This document shows, one piece after another, positions 38,601-44,174 of a DNA stretch of 64,000 nt. The first letter of the stretch is position 1. Every line of letters starts with the position of its first letter. Below the pieces are notes generated by a model. It saw nothing but the letters and a program-made list of their open reading frames with translations, searched no databases and was not told the DNA's origin. The position numbers were made by a program, and so were the translations under genes. Where the stretch lies: assembly GCA_016213405.1 (NCBI GenBank), contig JACRAM010000049.1:1-64000 (forward strand), read 5' to 3'. This DNA comes from Bacteroidota bacterium. Its GTDB lineage: Bacteria; Bacteroidota; Bacteroidia; Palsa-948.

Positions 38601-40727
38601 AACAGGTCTGTAATCAGTAGAACTTCCGACAGGAAATAATCCGTAATAATTTCCGCTGCCGCTTGTAACCGGTGTGCCGACAAGCCACCATCGTTTAAAA
38701 AATCCGCCATACATAATGCCTGCAGTTCGTGAAAGCGTGGATGCAGCAGCATTACCAAGTGTAAGTGTATTACCATTCAGATTGTAATTGCCGGCAGTCA
38801 TTGTAAGTATATTCGTTATAGTAACATTGTTCGCAAGTGTAATGGGTCCGGTTGCATTTGATGTGAGGCTATAAAATGTTTCTCCTCCTCCTTTGGTGAT
38901 GGTTTGAGCAGCGGTTCCGTTAAAGGTAACTGTGTTTGTTCCGGGCGTAAATGTTCCGCCAAGGTTTGTCCAGTTAGTGGTAACAGAAATATTTCCTGCA
39001 AGACTTGCAGTTACACCAGCATTTATCTGCACATTGCCGAATGTTATAGCAGCAGTAGGTGTAACAGTTCCATTTCCAGTAAATACGGCAGTGCTTCCAT
39101 CAGCAAGGATAACTGGAACACTGGCATTTCTAAAACCATTTTTGAAATTAATGGTGGAACCAAAGGCAGTATTAAATACAGCATCGGGGGCTCCGCCATT
39201 GGGTTGATTTAAATAAAAAGAAGGGGCAGCAACGCTATTAAAATTTACTGTGCCACTTCCAGTGACATTAAATGTACCGGATTGCTGAGGCATATTTAGA
39301 GAATTAGCAAAGGTGATGAATCCGGCTCCGCTAAGCGAAATTTCTTCGGTAGATTCTACTGCATTTGCCATCCATGTTATATTTCCGCTTAGCGAAAGAG
39401 TTCCGCTGCCTACATTTACTTTACAAACACGGTCAACGGTATTGTCAGTGCCAACATAAATTAAATTACCACTAATGGTTGAACTGCCACCTGCAATATC
39501 CCATAAATTGGTTTTTGCATTTGCAGTGGGCTGGTTCATGGTAACATTTCCGGTTACAGTCAAAGAAGGATTTGTTGCATCATACGTGAGAGTTCGTGAA
39601 CTGTTATCAGCATCAAAAATTAAATTATTGCAGGTAATGCTTTGGCTTAATGTGTAATTCACATCATTGAGTGTATTCCCTAGTTGCAAATCAGGAAAAA
39701 TGGTGGTGGATGTTCCGCCAATACTGTTTCCTATTCCTTCAAATCTTACAGTATAGGTTCCGCCATTCAGAGTTCCCCCGTTATTTATCCAGTTGCCTGT
39801 AAGCTGAATATAAGTTCCGGGTGCATTTAAATTAAAAATGGAGCCGGCATTGAGCGTTATATTATCTATGCTACGTACTGTGCTCACATTGCCGGGAATA
39901 TCTTTTACAGTTGTAAATGTGGCATTAGTGTTTAATGTCAAATTACTTACTATGTCCATTTGCCCTGCCCCAGCGGTGGTTACCACGGCATTATCATAAA
40001 TAATAACATGACCTAAATATAATCTTGATGAATTATTAATAGTAACAGCGCCAATAAACACAGCGGTGGACGTTGCATTCCATGTAATGTTATTGGTTGT
40101 TTGCGTGTAAGTGCCAAGAAAATTTACGGTGCATCCGGCAACGGTAATAAAATTTGCCTGGCTTCGTGTGCAGGAGAAACCGGCATTAAAATTTATTATT
40201 CCTGCACCGGTAAATGTAATGAACTTGTTTGCATTATTGAGATTTATCAACGGAGCAAATGTGATGGTGCCGGTAGAAAGCTGAATGTTATTGGTTCCGT
40301 TTGTTCCCCATGTGGAAAATGTTCCGTTCACGTTTATGGTTCCGGGTCCTGCATCGAGCGTATATGTATTTCCGTTGTTGCCGGCATTAATCAACAAATC
40401 GCCCGTGATGGTCAAACTGTTGGCGGCAGAGGTGATTTGCAGCGTGGAGTTTGTCGCGCCATTGCCTACCGTGAGATTGTTGCAGGTGTAGTTTCCGTCA
40501 ACGGTTACTGTAAATGCTCCGTTGATCACTGCATTATCGGTGGCGAGGGGCACGTAGCCCAGATTCCATGTGGCAGGATTGCTCCAGTTGCCGGTGGCTA
40601 TGGAAGTGAGTGTGGCGGCTTGTAATGAATTTTTAGGAAAAGAAAAAAGAAGAACACAACATAAAATAGTTACACTTCTGTTCACAAAAAAAAAATTATG
40701 AAAACTTCTTTCTTTTGGCATAAACAA
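35601..40727 (-). CDS. Giant T9SS type A surface protein (1708 residues)
   Basis: The signal peptide has a long n-region (residues 1 to about 38, ending NSLQAATL); ATG 40721 is an alternative start two codons in. The body is built of Asn/Thr/Gly-rich beta-strand ladders with the openings GNWSNPATWN and NGNWNDATPGNATW. It has many internal repeats of the form GTVTFNGT-AQTI (for example FNGTAAQTITKGGG, FNGTNQQTINWGA). The segment PQDSSFVKGQMAYSINT, YPIGKDNDYRRVDLNV is shared with the protein at 28720. The C-terminus (ELNSDFFMVQRSKDGTTFE, YYRLKQVDNDGKTTFSN, MGISVYPNPTIGPFNVSV, AAGVYIVVATSNDTIYEKK) is a type A sorting domain. It is likely a long fibrous surface protein. Confidence 0.86.
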   Translation of the reverse strand: MFMPKERSFHNFFFVNRSVTILCCVLLFSFPKNSLQAATLTSIATGNWSNPATWNLGYVPLATDNAVINGAFTVTVDGNYTCNNLTVGNGATNSTLQITSAANSLTITGDLLINAGNNGNTYTLDAGPGTINVNGTFSTWGTNGTNNIQLSTGTITFAPLINLNNANKFITFTGAGIINFNAGFSCTRSQANFITVAGCTVNFLGTYTQTTNNITWNATSTAVFIGAVTINNSSRLYLGHVIIYDNAVVTTAGAGQMDIVSNLTLNTNATFTTVKDIPGNVSTVRSIDNITLNAGSIFNLNAPGTYIQLTGNWINNGGTLNGGTYTVRFEGIGNSIGGTSTTIFPDLQLGNTLNDVNYTLSQSITCNNLIFDADNSSRTLTYDATNPSLTVTGNVTMNQPTANAKTNLWDIAGGSSTISGNLIYVGTDNTVDRVCKVNVGSGTLSLSGNITWMANAVESTEEISLSGAGFITFANSLNMPQQSGTFNVTGSGTVNFNSVAAPSFYLNQPNGGAPDAVFNTAFGSTINFKNGFRNASVPVILADGSTAVFTGNGTVTPTAAITFGNVQINAGVTASLAGNISVTTNWTNLGGTFTPGTNTVTFNGTAAQTITKGGGETFYSLTSNATGPITLANNVTITNILTMTAGNYNLNGNTLTLGNAAASTLSRTAGIMYGGFFKRWWLVGTPVTSGSGNYYGLFPVGSSTDYRPVAINSTANPTTAGYVSAKHVDAITVTDIAYVDNEGTAIQRKHDMYDAMNISGLVGGTYGIDVSFTSLSTVGVLTDMKLITYTGGAPGSVGVSAATTGTVSSPTIKRTGLTAAQLQNDWVIGSKNKAATPLRPPYYSRRNGNWNDATPGNATWSRTPGGAGPSCDCTPTADALVFISSTQTVTVTAAASCDYLIIEDAATLNGTANFTVNIDLSTNNTGNFSPTSGTWLVSRNATLGSTSASSTSSSLMTITGNLTIPSSASLTLVSGLTLGGNLSNDGTLAGGASNMAFNGSLKTISGLGTITGSGIITVTNNKTILAGTNLTIAPALALAAATTVTNNGTITLSLSTSNLTGANALTSIWTNAANSVLNAAGAVLATGVLNASASPNTVNYNSGGAQSVKRPSGAGNPYYNLTISNASTKTLTVGSITVTNMLTIQNAAIFNDAGFAVTGVAGLTMSGTSSYVILNNTNPVPSLSGVGAYNITGGTIVFSRGGGQSIRGLNVIPVAYYNVDFSGSGTKTLQGNITVQKDLTISGTTTVLDVNLVAGNNYNITLAGNWSVTATTNGDHLNERAANGTVIFNGTNQQTINWGAFDNTRTFNNLLINNSTPASAILMASPTTVSKQLDLTDGHIVNGSNVLAMGTGGSVALSASPQDSSFVKGQMAYSINTAVTRTYPIGKDNDYRRVDLNVTQSSTATYTIEMINSSAQALGYSAGILGWVSDIRYFNVTQSSNTGFTNAQFRTYYQCTEKNDVVQDLPNLKIAQDNGLGTWQDRGGAAAGALCDGANYAGDILSASFTPFHAGVNKFALANSSGGSNPLPVDLLSFDANPNGNIVDVTWTTASELNSDFFMVQRSKDGTTFENIEKVNGAGNSSSEKNYSTSDYEPYSGISYYRLKQVDNDGKTTFSNMVAVKFQSEMGISVYPNPTIGPFNVSVQAKAGDEVLIVVRDLNGREFYSKIVILHNDKEVFAIDPSGKLAAGVYIVVATSNDTIYEKKIVIK

Positions 40728-41069
40728 TCAATAGGGTTTTGCAGTTTTTTACGTTCATTCCAGAAAATTGTTTCTACATTATAAGGTAAAAATATCAGCA
40801 TAGTTTTAAACAACATCATAAAACTTCACTTTTTCGCCAAAATGAAGGTTTGAATAGATGAAGTGTATAGGAATCTCGATGAATTTATTGATAAAAATCA
40901 TCTATGTTCAGCAATTACCTGATTATGCAACAGGGTTCTATACCATCGGTAGTCAGGTTTCCGACAGTTTGTTTCATCTACGAATACGAATCAAAAACGA
41001 ATTCACGAATGAAAAAAAAATCCTTCATATTATTCGCACATCCGTAAAACTTCGTATTCGCAGATAACT
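40728..41069. other. 342-bp intergenic region with one large inverted repeat
   Basis: It should hold the promoter of the giant T9SS gene. The only structured feature I see is the hairpin element at 40977-41064. The plus-strand ORF at 40858-41067 has no recognisable protein features. Confidence 0.55.
40977..41064. repeat. Imperfect inverted repeat (CGAATACGAA arms)
   Basis: The left arm atctacgaatacgaa...cacgaatgaaa faces the right arm ttcatattattcgcac...ttcgtattcgcagat. The 7-bp-like spacing of CGAAT words resembles the heptad-arm hairpins. It ends right at the stop of the 59-residue gene. Confidence 0.7.
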
Positions 41070-41249
41070 TTAGATGTATTCAATCGCTTTCAATTTTTTG
41101 ATAATGCGCAGAAGGGCATCTGCCATGCCTTCGTTGCGGGCTTCGCTGGTGAATGCTTTGCGCTCGCGAGCGCCTTTTATTTCTGCAGAGGTTCTCTCCA
41201 GTTCTTCATAAAGCCATTTTAAAAGCTGCTCCGCTTTTTCTTTTTTCAT
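41070..41249 (-). CDS. Small uncharacterised protein (59 aa), member of a local three-protein family
   Basis: The product MKKEKAEQLLKWLYEELERT...SEARNEGMADALLRIIKKL is charged and helical. It aligns over its whole length with the N-terminal 58 residues encoded at 43165-43821 and with the protein at 63409-63579. Shared positions are a [WY]L pair near residue 12, an A or I patch in the middle, F near residue 33, then A--E-M-DAL----KL. It is the last gene of a minus-strand run and starts 3 bp after the stop of the 37-residue membrane protein. Function unknown. Confidence 0.72.
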   Translation of the reverse strand: MKKEKAEQLLKWLYEELERTSAEIKGARERKAFTSEARNEGMADALLRIIKKLKAIEYI

Positions 41250-41252
41250 TTT

Positions 41253-41366
41253 TCATCTGGCTAAATAAAGAACATAGACCAATGTGAAAGCCGCAATGGC
41301 AAGCGCCACATACGCTACGATGAGCGCGTGCGTGGAGCGGTTGCTGTGATTTCTTCCTATATACAT
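41253..41366 (-). CDS. Single-pass membrane miniprotein (37 aa)
   Basis: The product begins MYIGRNHSNRSTHALIVAYV, continues as one hydrophobic helix (ALAIAAFTLVYVLYL) and ends AR. It lies immediately before the 59-residue gene, with 3 bp between stop and ATG, and its codons resemble those of the neighbours. No family is recognised. A membrane anchor or partner for the larger membrane proteins of the run is plausible (inference). Confidence 0.6.
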   Translation of the reverse strand: MYIGRNHSNRSTHALIVAYVALAIAAFTLVYVLYLAR

Positions 41367-41469
41367 ATTAATTTATTTTTGTTTTCTACCCTTGGGAAGA
41401 GGCGGATTGGATTTCCCAAATTTTTAATCCTCCTCTCCGCCACAGTTCCCGCAGGCAATTTTGCATTTG

Positions 41470-41546
41470 TCAGTGGATAGTGGATAGTGGATAGTTGTTT
41501 TGAATACTACTGACTACTGACCACTGACCACTAACTACTGAGTGAT
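41470..41546. repeat. Heptad-arm hairpin element (GTGGATA / ACCACTG)
   Basis: The left arm is cagtggatagtggatagtgg (tandem gtggata). The right arm is a tandem of actgacc-like units (tactgaccactgaccactaa). A 16-bp AT-rich loop separates them. It lies 6 bp beyond the stop of the coiled-coil gene and may serve as its terminator. Confidence 0.85.
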
Positions 41547-41552
41547 TAGCCA

Positions 41553-42449
41553 TTATTTTTTAGTTTCTTTTACGATGGATTGTTTTATCAATTCGGCAAG
41601 CCGATGCTCCATATCGCGCATTTCTTTTTTCAGGATGGTTTCAGCGCCCAGCATATATTGTTTTGTTTTATCAATGCTGTCTTCTGTCTCCTGCTGAAAA
41701 TGTGCCAGCGAAGAGGCTCTTTCATCGGCTTCTTTATGAAGCGCCTTGGCAGTGGTTTCTATGTTTGCTATGCGGAGCTGTGTTTGCAGCATGGCTTGCT
41801 GATGCCGGTCATCTGAAATATCGAGCCCGTGCCTGAGTTCATTGAGATCCTCTTTCAGCAAGGCGGCATCTTTTTCCTGTGCCTGCTCTAAATGATTCAT
41901 TTCGGTTTTAAGGTGGGTGAGCGATAGGTTGTACAGATAAAATTCCTTTCTGTTCCTGCGGTGGAACAGCGTGAGCAAAAAAATGAAGCACATAAAGGCA
42001 ACAGCTCCGGCAGCCAGGGCAGCCCAAACAATTTTTCGGGTTCGGGAATAGCCCTCGTAGGTTTCTTCTTCCCTTGCCCTTATTTGCGCCAGCGTTCCTT
42101 CAATGATGCCTTGCATGAGTAGTTTGTTTGTCATGATGCGGATGTCATGCGTTTCGAGTAATTTGTTCAGGTCCTGAACGGATAGATTCATGCCATCTAT
42201 TTCGCGCTCCATGTATTCTATGTTTTCTTTGTTGTCTTTTTTCAAGCGATCCAACTGTCCCCGCAGGGTTTGGATTTGCTGCGCCTCTGTTGTTTGCTGA
42301 GAAGATTGGGCAAGAGAAAGCCCCCCCCCTGAAGGGAGAAGGCAGAATACAGAATACAGAATACAGAATAACAGCCGGGCGCTGTATTTTGTATTTTTTC
42401 TGAATGCTGAATTCTGTGTTCCGTGTTCTTTTAGATTTTTGTTTTTCAT
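41553..42449 (-). CDS. Membrane protein with two coiled coils; N-terminus encoded by repeats
   Basis: A 298-residue protein of unknown family. Residues about 6-44 are encoded by two palindromic elements and form the signal-peptide-like stretch LLFCILYSVFCLLPSGGGLS followed by LAQ. A periplasmic coiled coil follows (TLRGQLDRLKKDNKENIEYM, DLNKLLETHD). A membrane helix lies at about residues 136-160 (IVWAALAAGAVAFMCFIFLL). A cytoplasmic coiled coil of about 130 residues ends the protein (MNHLEQAQEKDAALLKEDLN, TKALHKEADERASSLAHFQQ). A C9 run in the signal region is a potential slippage site. It is part of the 41.0-43.8 kb run. Confidence 0.72.
   Translation of the reverse strand: MKNKNLKEHGTQNSAFRKNTKYSARLLFCILYSVFCLLPSGGGLSLAQSSQQTTEAQQIQTLRGQLDRLKKDNKENIEYMEREIDGMNLSVQDLNKLLETHDIRIMTNKLLMQGIIEGTLAQIRAREEETYEGYSRTRKIVWAALAAGAVAFMCFIFLLTLFHRRNRKEFYLYNLSLTHLKTEMNHLEQAQEKDAALLKEDLNELRHGLDISDDRHQQAMLQTQLRIANIETTAKALHKEADERASSLAHFQQETEDSIDKTKQYMLGAETILKKEMRDMEHRLAELIKQSIVKETKK
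42317..42343. repeat. GC-core element with C9 run in signal-peptide region
   Basis: The plus strand reads AAAGCCCCCCCCCTGAAGGGAGAAGG, a degenerate form of the AGCCCC...CCCTTC...GGGAAGG layout. On the coding strand it encodes LLPSGGGLSL. Confidence 0.65.
42342..42431. repeat. Heptad-arm hairpin element (GAATACA units) inside a gene
   Basis: The left arm is four tandem gaataca units after GCA. The right arm is ctgtattttgtattttttctgaatgctgaattctgtg, its imperfect complement. The loop includes cagccgggcgctg. It encodes residues 6-36 of the coiled-coil protein, including the hydrophobic core of the signal peptide. Confidence 0.85.
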
Positions 42450-42504
42450 TTTGGTTTGTTGTTTTGGTTTTAGTTTGCCCTCTGTAAGGTTGGCGTTTAT
42501 TTTT

Positions 42505-42669
42505 TTATTTTTTATTTTCTTTATTATCTTCCTTTGCCAGCGCTGCTTTCACAATGCTTGCGAGTTGGGCATCTTTAATTTTATACCAGCGTTTGATGAG
42601 AGTTTTTTTCACGCCTTGTGTATAGTATTTGATGATTTCCTGTTCTTGCTTTGCGCTGAGTTTTCTCAT
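42505..42669 (-). CDS. Small helix-turn-helix-like protein (54 aa)
   Basis: The product starts MRKLSAKQEQEIIKYYTQGV, continues KKTLIKRWYKIKDAQLASIV and ends in a Lys/Asn-rich tail. The spacing of LSAKQEQEII...YYTQGVKKTLIKRWYKI resembles the helix-turn-helix of resolvase and Hin-type proteins, so it may bind DNA; this is a weak resemblance. Its ATG overlaps the stop of the 82-residue gene (ATGA, 42666-42669), which argues for coupled translation. Confidence 0.62.
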   Translation of the reverse strand: MRKLSAKQEQEIIKYYTQGVKKTLIKRWYKIKDAQLASIVKAALAKEDNKENKK

Positions 42670-42914
42670 TTAATATCTTTTGATTCATTTTTCATTTTCT
42701 CAAACTGCTGAAACATGGTTTCTGTATTTTCAAACATGATTTCCATTCGGGTGAAGAGGTTTTTTAATGCCATGAACATTCCGTCTGAACTCTGAAAACC
42801 AGCCTGCGGCTCATGAATTTTCCGTTCCAGTTCATAAAATATGTTTTCCATTTTATGAAACTTGTTTTCCATTTCATAAAATTTGTTTTTCAGTTCTTCT
42901 TGTTTGTTTGCCAT
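42666..42914 (-). CDS. Small coiled-coil protein with heptad repeats (82 aa)
   Basis: I place the start at 42914 (MANKQEELKNKFYEMENKF); an ORF open to 43031 would overlap the upstream gene. Three tandem seven-residue units, KFYEMEN, KFHKMEN, IFYELER, form a regular coiled coil. A second amphipathic helix near the C-terminus includes NLFTRMEIMFENTETMFQQF. No family was recognised. It lies between the 73-residue gene (11 bp upstream) and the 54-residue gene (4-bp overlap). Confidence 0.65.
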   Translation of the reverse strand: MANKQEELKNKFYEMENKFHKMENIFYELERKIHEPQAGFQSSDGMFMALKNLFTRMEIMFENTETMFQQFEKMKNESKDIK

Positions 42915-42925
42915 ATATATTATTT

Positions 42926-43147
42926 TTAACGTATATGAATCTGAAAATATTTCTGAGAGCATTTGATGGTTAAGTTCTCTTCGTAATCCCGGTCCAATTC
43001 CAATATCGCTGCGCCTTTCATCCTCTCCCACAAATAATCTTTCATCGAAATAAAAGGAGTGAGCGAAGGGCTTGTGTTCAGCCGCTTTTGTATCCTTTTG
43101 ATATCCTCATCGTTCAATTCAACGCTGTATGTTACGGTTATTATCAT
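42926..43147 (-). CDS. Small uncharacterised protein (73 aa)
   Basis: The product begins MIITVTYSVELNDEDIKRIQ and ends SQKYFQIHIR. It is predicted to be alpha/beta and soluble. The opening looks like the first strand and helix of a small regulatory or antitoxin-like fold, but I cannot assign it. It is followed 11 bp later by the coiled-coil gene, in the same run. A single-arm heptad array begins right at its start codon. Confidence 0.62.
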   Translation of the reverse strand: MIITVTYSVELNDEDIKRIQKRLNTSPSLTPFISMKDYLWERMKGAAILELDRDYEENLTIKCSQKYFQIHIR

Positions 43148-43175
43148 CGATTGCTGATTACTGATTACCGATTAC
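43148..43175. repeat. Single-arm heptad array (GATTACC units)
   Basis: The string gattgctgattactgattaccgattacc has four units of about seven bases. The same words form both arms of the element at 55828-55892. It lies in the 17-bp gap between two genes and overlaps the 3' end of the upstream gene. Confidence 0.6.
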
Positions 43176-43821
43176 CTGCATTTCCTTTGCTTTTGCCCTT
43201 GTATTTTTTAATTCCTGTAAAATAAAATACCTTGTTTGCTTTCCCCCGCTTTGACCAATGCGCTGTTCCTTGTATCGTATCGCCCGTCACACTTCCCAGC
43301 CACAATATGGTTTCGCCATTCTTTTTTTTACTGAGTGCTGCAAACAGAATCGTCACTTCCGCTTCAGAAGAATCTACCATTCGTGTATAACTGCCTGAGG
43401 AAAATCCTGAAGGAAGAGAGTCATTTTTACCTGGCGTATTTATTAAATTGGAATGCAGTTGATCATCCATAAAACTGAGTTCATTCATCAAGGGCGCTGC
43501 GGTGGCTGGCTTCCACTTTTCGGTGGGTTCAATGACGAATGTTTTTCCGGAAAGTATTTTGTCGGGCTTTTGTTTGGGCGCTGTGATTTGCCCGCCAGCG
43601 GGTGGAAAAAGCAACAGCAGGAGCGCAACTATAATCAGAAGCGGGTTTTTATTTTCGGTGATAAGTTTATTGAGAGTGCTTGCAAGGGCATCGCGCATTT
43701 GCTCGTAATTCGCCACTCTTCCAAAGCGTCCGGTGCTCTGCGCTTTGCTGATGGCTCTGTCGAGGCGGTCAGTTTCTTTTTTCAGATAGCCGACCAATTC
43801 TTTTTTCTCTTTTGGCGACAT
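43165..43821 (-). CDS. Membrane protein: small helical domain, one TM, lipocalin-like tail
   Basis: A 218-residue protein of no recognised family. Residues 1-58 (SPKEKKELVGYLKKETDRLD, FGRVANYEQMRDALASTLNK) belong to the same small family as the proteins at 41070 and 63409. A membrane helix follows (PLLIIVALLLLLF, residues about 59-71), then PPAGGQ encoded by a palindrome. The rest is beta-rich (SYTRMVDSSEAEVTILFAAL, ETILWLGSVTGDTIQGTAHW, VFYFTGIKKYKGK), like a small open barrel outside the membrane. It is the first gene of the 41.0-43.8 kb run and places the small domain on the cytoplasmic side. Confidence 0.72.
   Translation of the reverse strand: MSPKEKKELVGYLKKETDRLDRAISKAQSTGRFGRVANYEQMRDALASTLNKLITENKNPLLIIVALLLLLFPPAGGQITAPKQKPDKILSGKTFVIEPTEKWKPATAAPLMNELSFMDDQLHSNLINTPGKNDSLPSGFSSGSYTRMVDSSEAEVTILFAALSKKKNGETILWLGSVTGDTIQGTAHWSKRGKANKVFYFTGIKKYKGKSKGNAGNR
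43589..43605. repeat. Short GC palindrome (CCCGCCAGCGGG) after a TM segment
   Basis: It lies exactly at the end of the hydrophobic stretch and encodes FPPAGGQ. The position is the same as for the elements found in signal peptides, but the palindrome is short and could be chance. Confidence 0.4.
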
Positions 43822-43889
43822 GGCATTGAAGAGATTTGGTGACGGGCATATTGCTTGTATGATTTTTTATGGAGAATTCCTTTTTTTGA

Positions 43890-43976
43890 ATTCAACGAGG
43901 GCAGGTTGCATATCTTATTAAGATTTAGACCAACAAAAGCTTTTTGTTGACGAATGCCCTTATTATTTCGTTGAAA
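43890..43976. repeat. Inverted repeat with nested palindrome upstream of the small-gene run
   Basis: The outer arms are ttcaacgagggca and tgcccttattatttcgttgaa. Inside lies the near-perfect palindrome caacaaaagctttttgttg at 43931-43949. It is immediately followed by the palindrome ccgatagcatcgg at 43981. Confidence 0.65.
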
Positions 43977-44031
43977 TCTTCCGATAGCATCGGGACCAAC
44001 GGGTTGAACGGATAATGGATAGTGGGATTAC

Positions 44032-44098
44032 GACCCCGAAGGTGTCGGATGTTTATAGACATCGTTTTTTGCTATAAATATATGACCCCTTCGGGGTC
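44032..44098. repeat. CGGGGTC-ended palindromic element
   Basis: The ends are gaccccgaagg and ccttcggggtc in inverted orientation, with an AT-rich core containing gatgtttatagacatc. This is a third element type, distinct from the AGCCC-ended and the heptad-arm types. Confidence 0.8.
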
Positions 44099-44158
44099 AA
44101 CCCATTTTCCTGCGAAAGACCTATAGAGCAATAGAACAATGAGACAACGGACAATTCC

Positions 44159-44166
44159 TATCTTTG
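44159..44166 (+). promoter_or_regulatory. guaA -7 box (TATCTTTG)
   Basis: It is a perfect TAnnTTTG match ending 8 bp before the guaA ATG at 44175. The transcript would be nearly leaderless, which supports this ATG over the upstream one at 44139. Confidence 0.6.
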
Positions 44167-44174
44167 TACGCAAC

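Larger units (their letters stand above)
43822..44174. other. 353-bp divergent intergenic region packed with palindromes
   Basis: It separates the small-gene run (minus) from guaA (plus). It holds the inverted repeats at 43890-43976 and 44032-44098, a short palindrome at 43981-43993, and the guaA -7 box. No additional ORF is convincing. Confidence 0.6.

Noticed and set aside
40101-40625. 174-residue plus-strand ORF opposite the giant T9SS gene
   Set aside because: It lacks a start signal and domain features and is the antisense shadow of Asn/Thr/Gly-rich repeats.
42439-42711. 90-residue hydrophobic plus-strand ORF
   Set aside because: It is Phe/Ile-rich only because it reads the complement of Lys/Glu-rich small genes on the minus strand.
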